From Pandoraea cepalis (GTDB taxonomy: Bacteria; Pseudomonadota; Gammaproteobacteria; Burkholderiales; Burkholderiaceae): DNA of 32,260 nucleotides. Below the pieces are notes generated by a model, which ran no database searches, had not been told where the DNA came from, and saw nothing but the letters and a program-made list of their open reading frames with translations. Shown here piece by piece: positions 31,674-32,260 of the stretch (within the stretch, counting starts at the first letter, position 1; the number at the start of each line of letters is the position of its first letter). A program made the translations under genes and the position numbers. The stretch lies in NCBI RefSeq assembly GCF_902459665.1, contig NZ_CABPSL010000031.1, forward strand, positions 1 through 32,260, written 5' to 3'.

Positions 31674-31979
31674 CTACAACTTTTGCACCTGTAGCGCGAG
31701 CACTATGTCAGACCTGCCTGTACCGGTTGAGACGCCGTCCATAAAAGAGGGTAGCCAACGAATGCCGGTGCTCACGGTCGAATCCTTCTGTTGACTCAAG
31801 CCACCCATCACCACCACTTCGCCATCGCGTAATGACATGATCGTTTCCGACTTGCGTGTGTTTTTCGTTGGGGAGCCGTTGACGCCCGTACTTGTTTTCT
31901 GAAAGTCGGGTAGCCGAGCGAAATATAGCCACTTGGCGCGCGTAGTCGGATGACAGAGTTCGGCGACAGCCTTACGCGT
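31674..31979 (-). pseudogene. C-terminal fragment of a secretin, filamentous-phage (pIV) type
   Basis: The minus-strand frame between the TAA at 31980-31982 and the TAG at 31674-31676 reads, in part, ARLPDFQKTSTGVNGSPTKN, then TIMSLRDGEVVVMGGLSQQK, then IRWLPSFMDGV and finally SDIVLALQVQKL. This is the end of the secretin domain: the (D)GEVVVMGGL strand, the short LPSF turn and the terminal IVLALQVQ strand are hallmarks shared by GspD/PilQ and the pIV-like secretins of inoviruses. Only about 75-100 of some 400 residues are present and there is no start codon context, so it is a remnant. The phage-type assignment rests on its short C-terminus and the surrounding elements. Confidence 0.7.
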
Positions 31980-31982
31980 TTA

Positions 31983-32238
31983 ATCTCTGAATAATCCGAT
32001 GGCTGCTTAGTGAAGGCGTACTGCATCCTTGATCCAGTGCCCGAGCACTATCAGAAAAGGGATGCCGATCGCGATGAGGATGAATAGCCGAGCAGCGGTT
32101 CTCAAAATTTATCTCTTGTCTCAACAGCAAACTGCCTAAAGGACTATTCAGCTATCCGAACAACGGCGTGTGTTCGTTCCAATACGGGGCTGTCATTAAT
32201 TTCGTGTTTGAGGCATAACATGTCGCCAAGGAGTGACG
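31983..32238. other. AT-rich stretch of the inserted element
   Basis: Apart from the tiny hydrophobic ORF I find no gene. An inverted repeat CGAACA (32157-32162) / TGTTCG (32171-32176) lies about 60 bp upstream of the plus-strand ATG at 32239 and could be an operator. Confidence 0.4.
32007..32105 (-). CDS. Very small hydrophobic ORF, possible phage-type membrane peptide
   Basis: A 32-codon frame from TTG 32105 to TAA 32007: a basic start (RTAAR), one hydrophobic helix LFILIAIGIPFLIVLG and a polar tail HWIKDAVRLH. The layout resembles the small single-helix proteins common in inovirus genomes, but the TTG start, weak AAGAGA ribosome site and tiny size make it tentative. It ends about 27 bp before the secretin remnant frame. 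Confidence 0.3.
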   Translation of the reverse strand: MRTAARLFILIAIGIPFLIVLGHWIKDAVRLH

Positions 32239-32260
32239 ATGCCTCGCAAACCGAAAACCC
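32239..32260 (+). CDS. Start of a gene running off the right end
   Basis: AAGGAG (32228-32233) is followed 5 nt later by ATG 32239, giving MPRKPKT before the window ends. The ribosome site is strong, but the product cannot be identified from seven residues. A competing ATG at 32219 in another frame has a weaker site. Confidence 0.45.

Noticed and set aside
31708-31932. Minus-strand 74-codon ORF with its own ATG
   Set aside because: A shifted frame over the secretin remnant; the secretin-like frame has clear family motifs whereas this one has none.

Overview
The window looks like a high-GC (roughly 60-65 % by eye) beta-proteobacterial chromosome segment, most likely Burkholderiales (Burkholderia/Pandoraea/Ralstonia-like). 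This rests on codon use, on an E. coli-like prkA-yeaH-spoVR block combined with Burkholderia-type transporters, and on the dense, short-spaced operons. The genus is an inference. No CRISPR array, rRNA operon or intact IS element is visible.

Layout. (1) 1-4688: a stress operon of prkA (lacking its ATP-binding N-terminal part in this window), yeaH (DUF444) and spoVR, plus a translationally coupled VOC-fold gene. (2) 4702-6069: a minus-strand membrane GGDEF diguanylate cyclase, followed by an ~890-bp gene-poor gap holding an orphan minus-strand terminator. (3) 6958-10546: a four-gene osmoprotectant (quaternary amine) ABC importer in the order permease, binding protein, permease, ATPase-CBS, closed by a terminator. 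(4) 10713-12313: a YbdG-type mechanosensitive channel and the remains of a MazF-type toxin-antitoxin pair. (5) 12362-15928: an old yellow enzyme, an MFS transporter, and a divergent TetR regulator with two operator-like sites between them. (6) 15989-18975: an XRE-cupin regulator divergent from the threonine-degradation pair kbl-tdh, with adjacent palindromes in the shared promoter region. (7) 19133-20602: a tiny membrane ORF and an outer-membrane barrel protein. (8) 20674-23740: a NitT/TauT-like ABC ATPase and a fused double permease, with no binding protein. (9) 24207-28780: a TPR-glycosyltransferase-like protein, an AI-2E family transporter overlapping an NhaR-like LysR gene, and a divergent TerC protein. 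(10) 28998-29891: an orphan GltI-like amino-acid binding protein.

(11) From about 30112 to the right end the character changes: GC drops, genes are sparse and partly broken, and the boundary is the 3' half of a tRNA-Met(CAU) with its terminator, as expected for an integration site. Read on the minus strand, the segment holds in order: a short hydrophobic ORF, the C-terminal piece of a secretin like those of filamentous phages, an unknown protein carrying an R-x4-H motif in a HEPN-like setting, a second reading frame that may be its shifted C-terminus, two large hairpins resembling a phage intergenic region, and the tRNA att remnant. This secretin-cargo-hairpin order matches the end of an inovirus genome. 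My best candidate for something undescribed is the HEPN-like cargo gene of a decayed inovirus-type element.

The chromosomal part is dominated by osmotic, ionic and nutrient-stress functions: osmoprotectant uptake, mechanosensitive channel, NhaR/AI-2E, TerC and PrkA/SpoVR. Limits: no alignments or structure predictions were run. Product names rest on remembered family motifs, and the phage and HEPN assignments are inferences.
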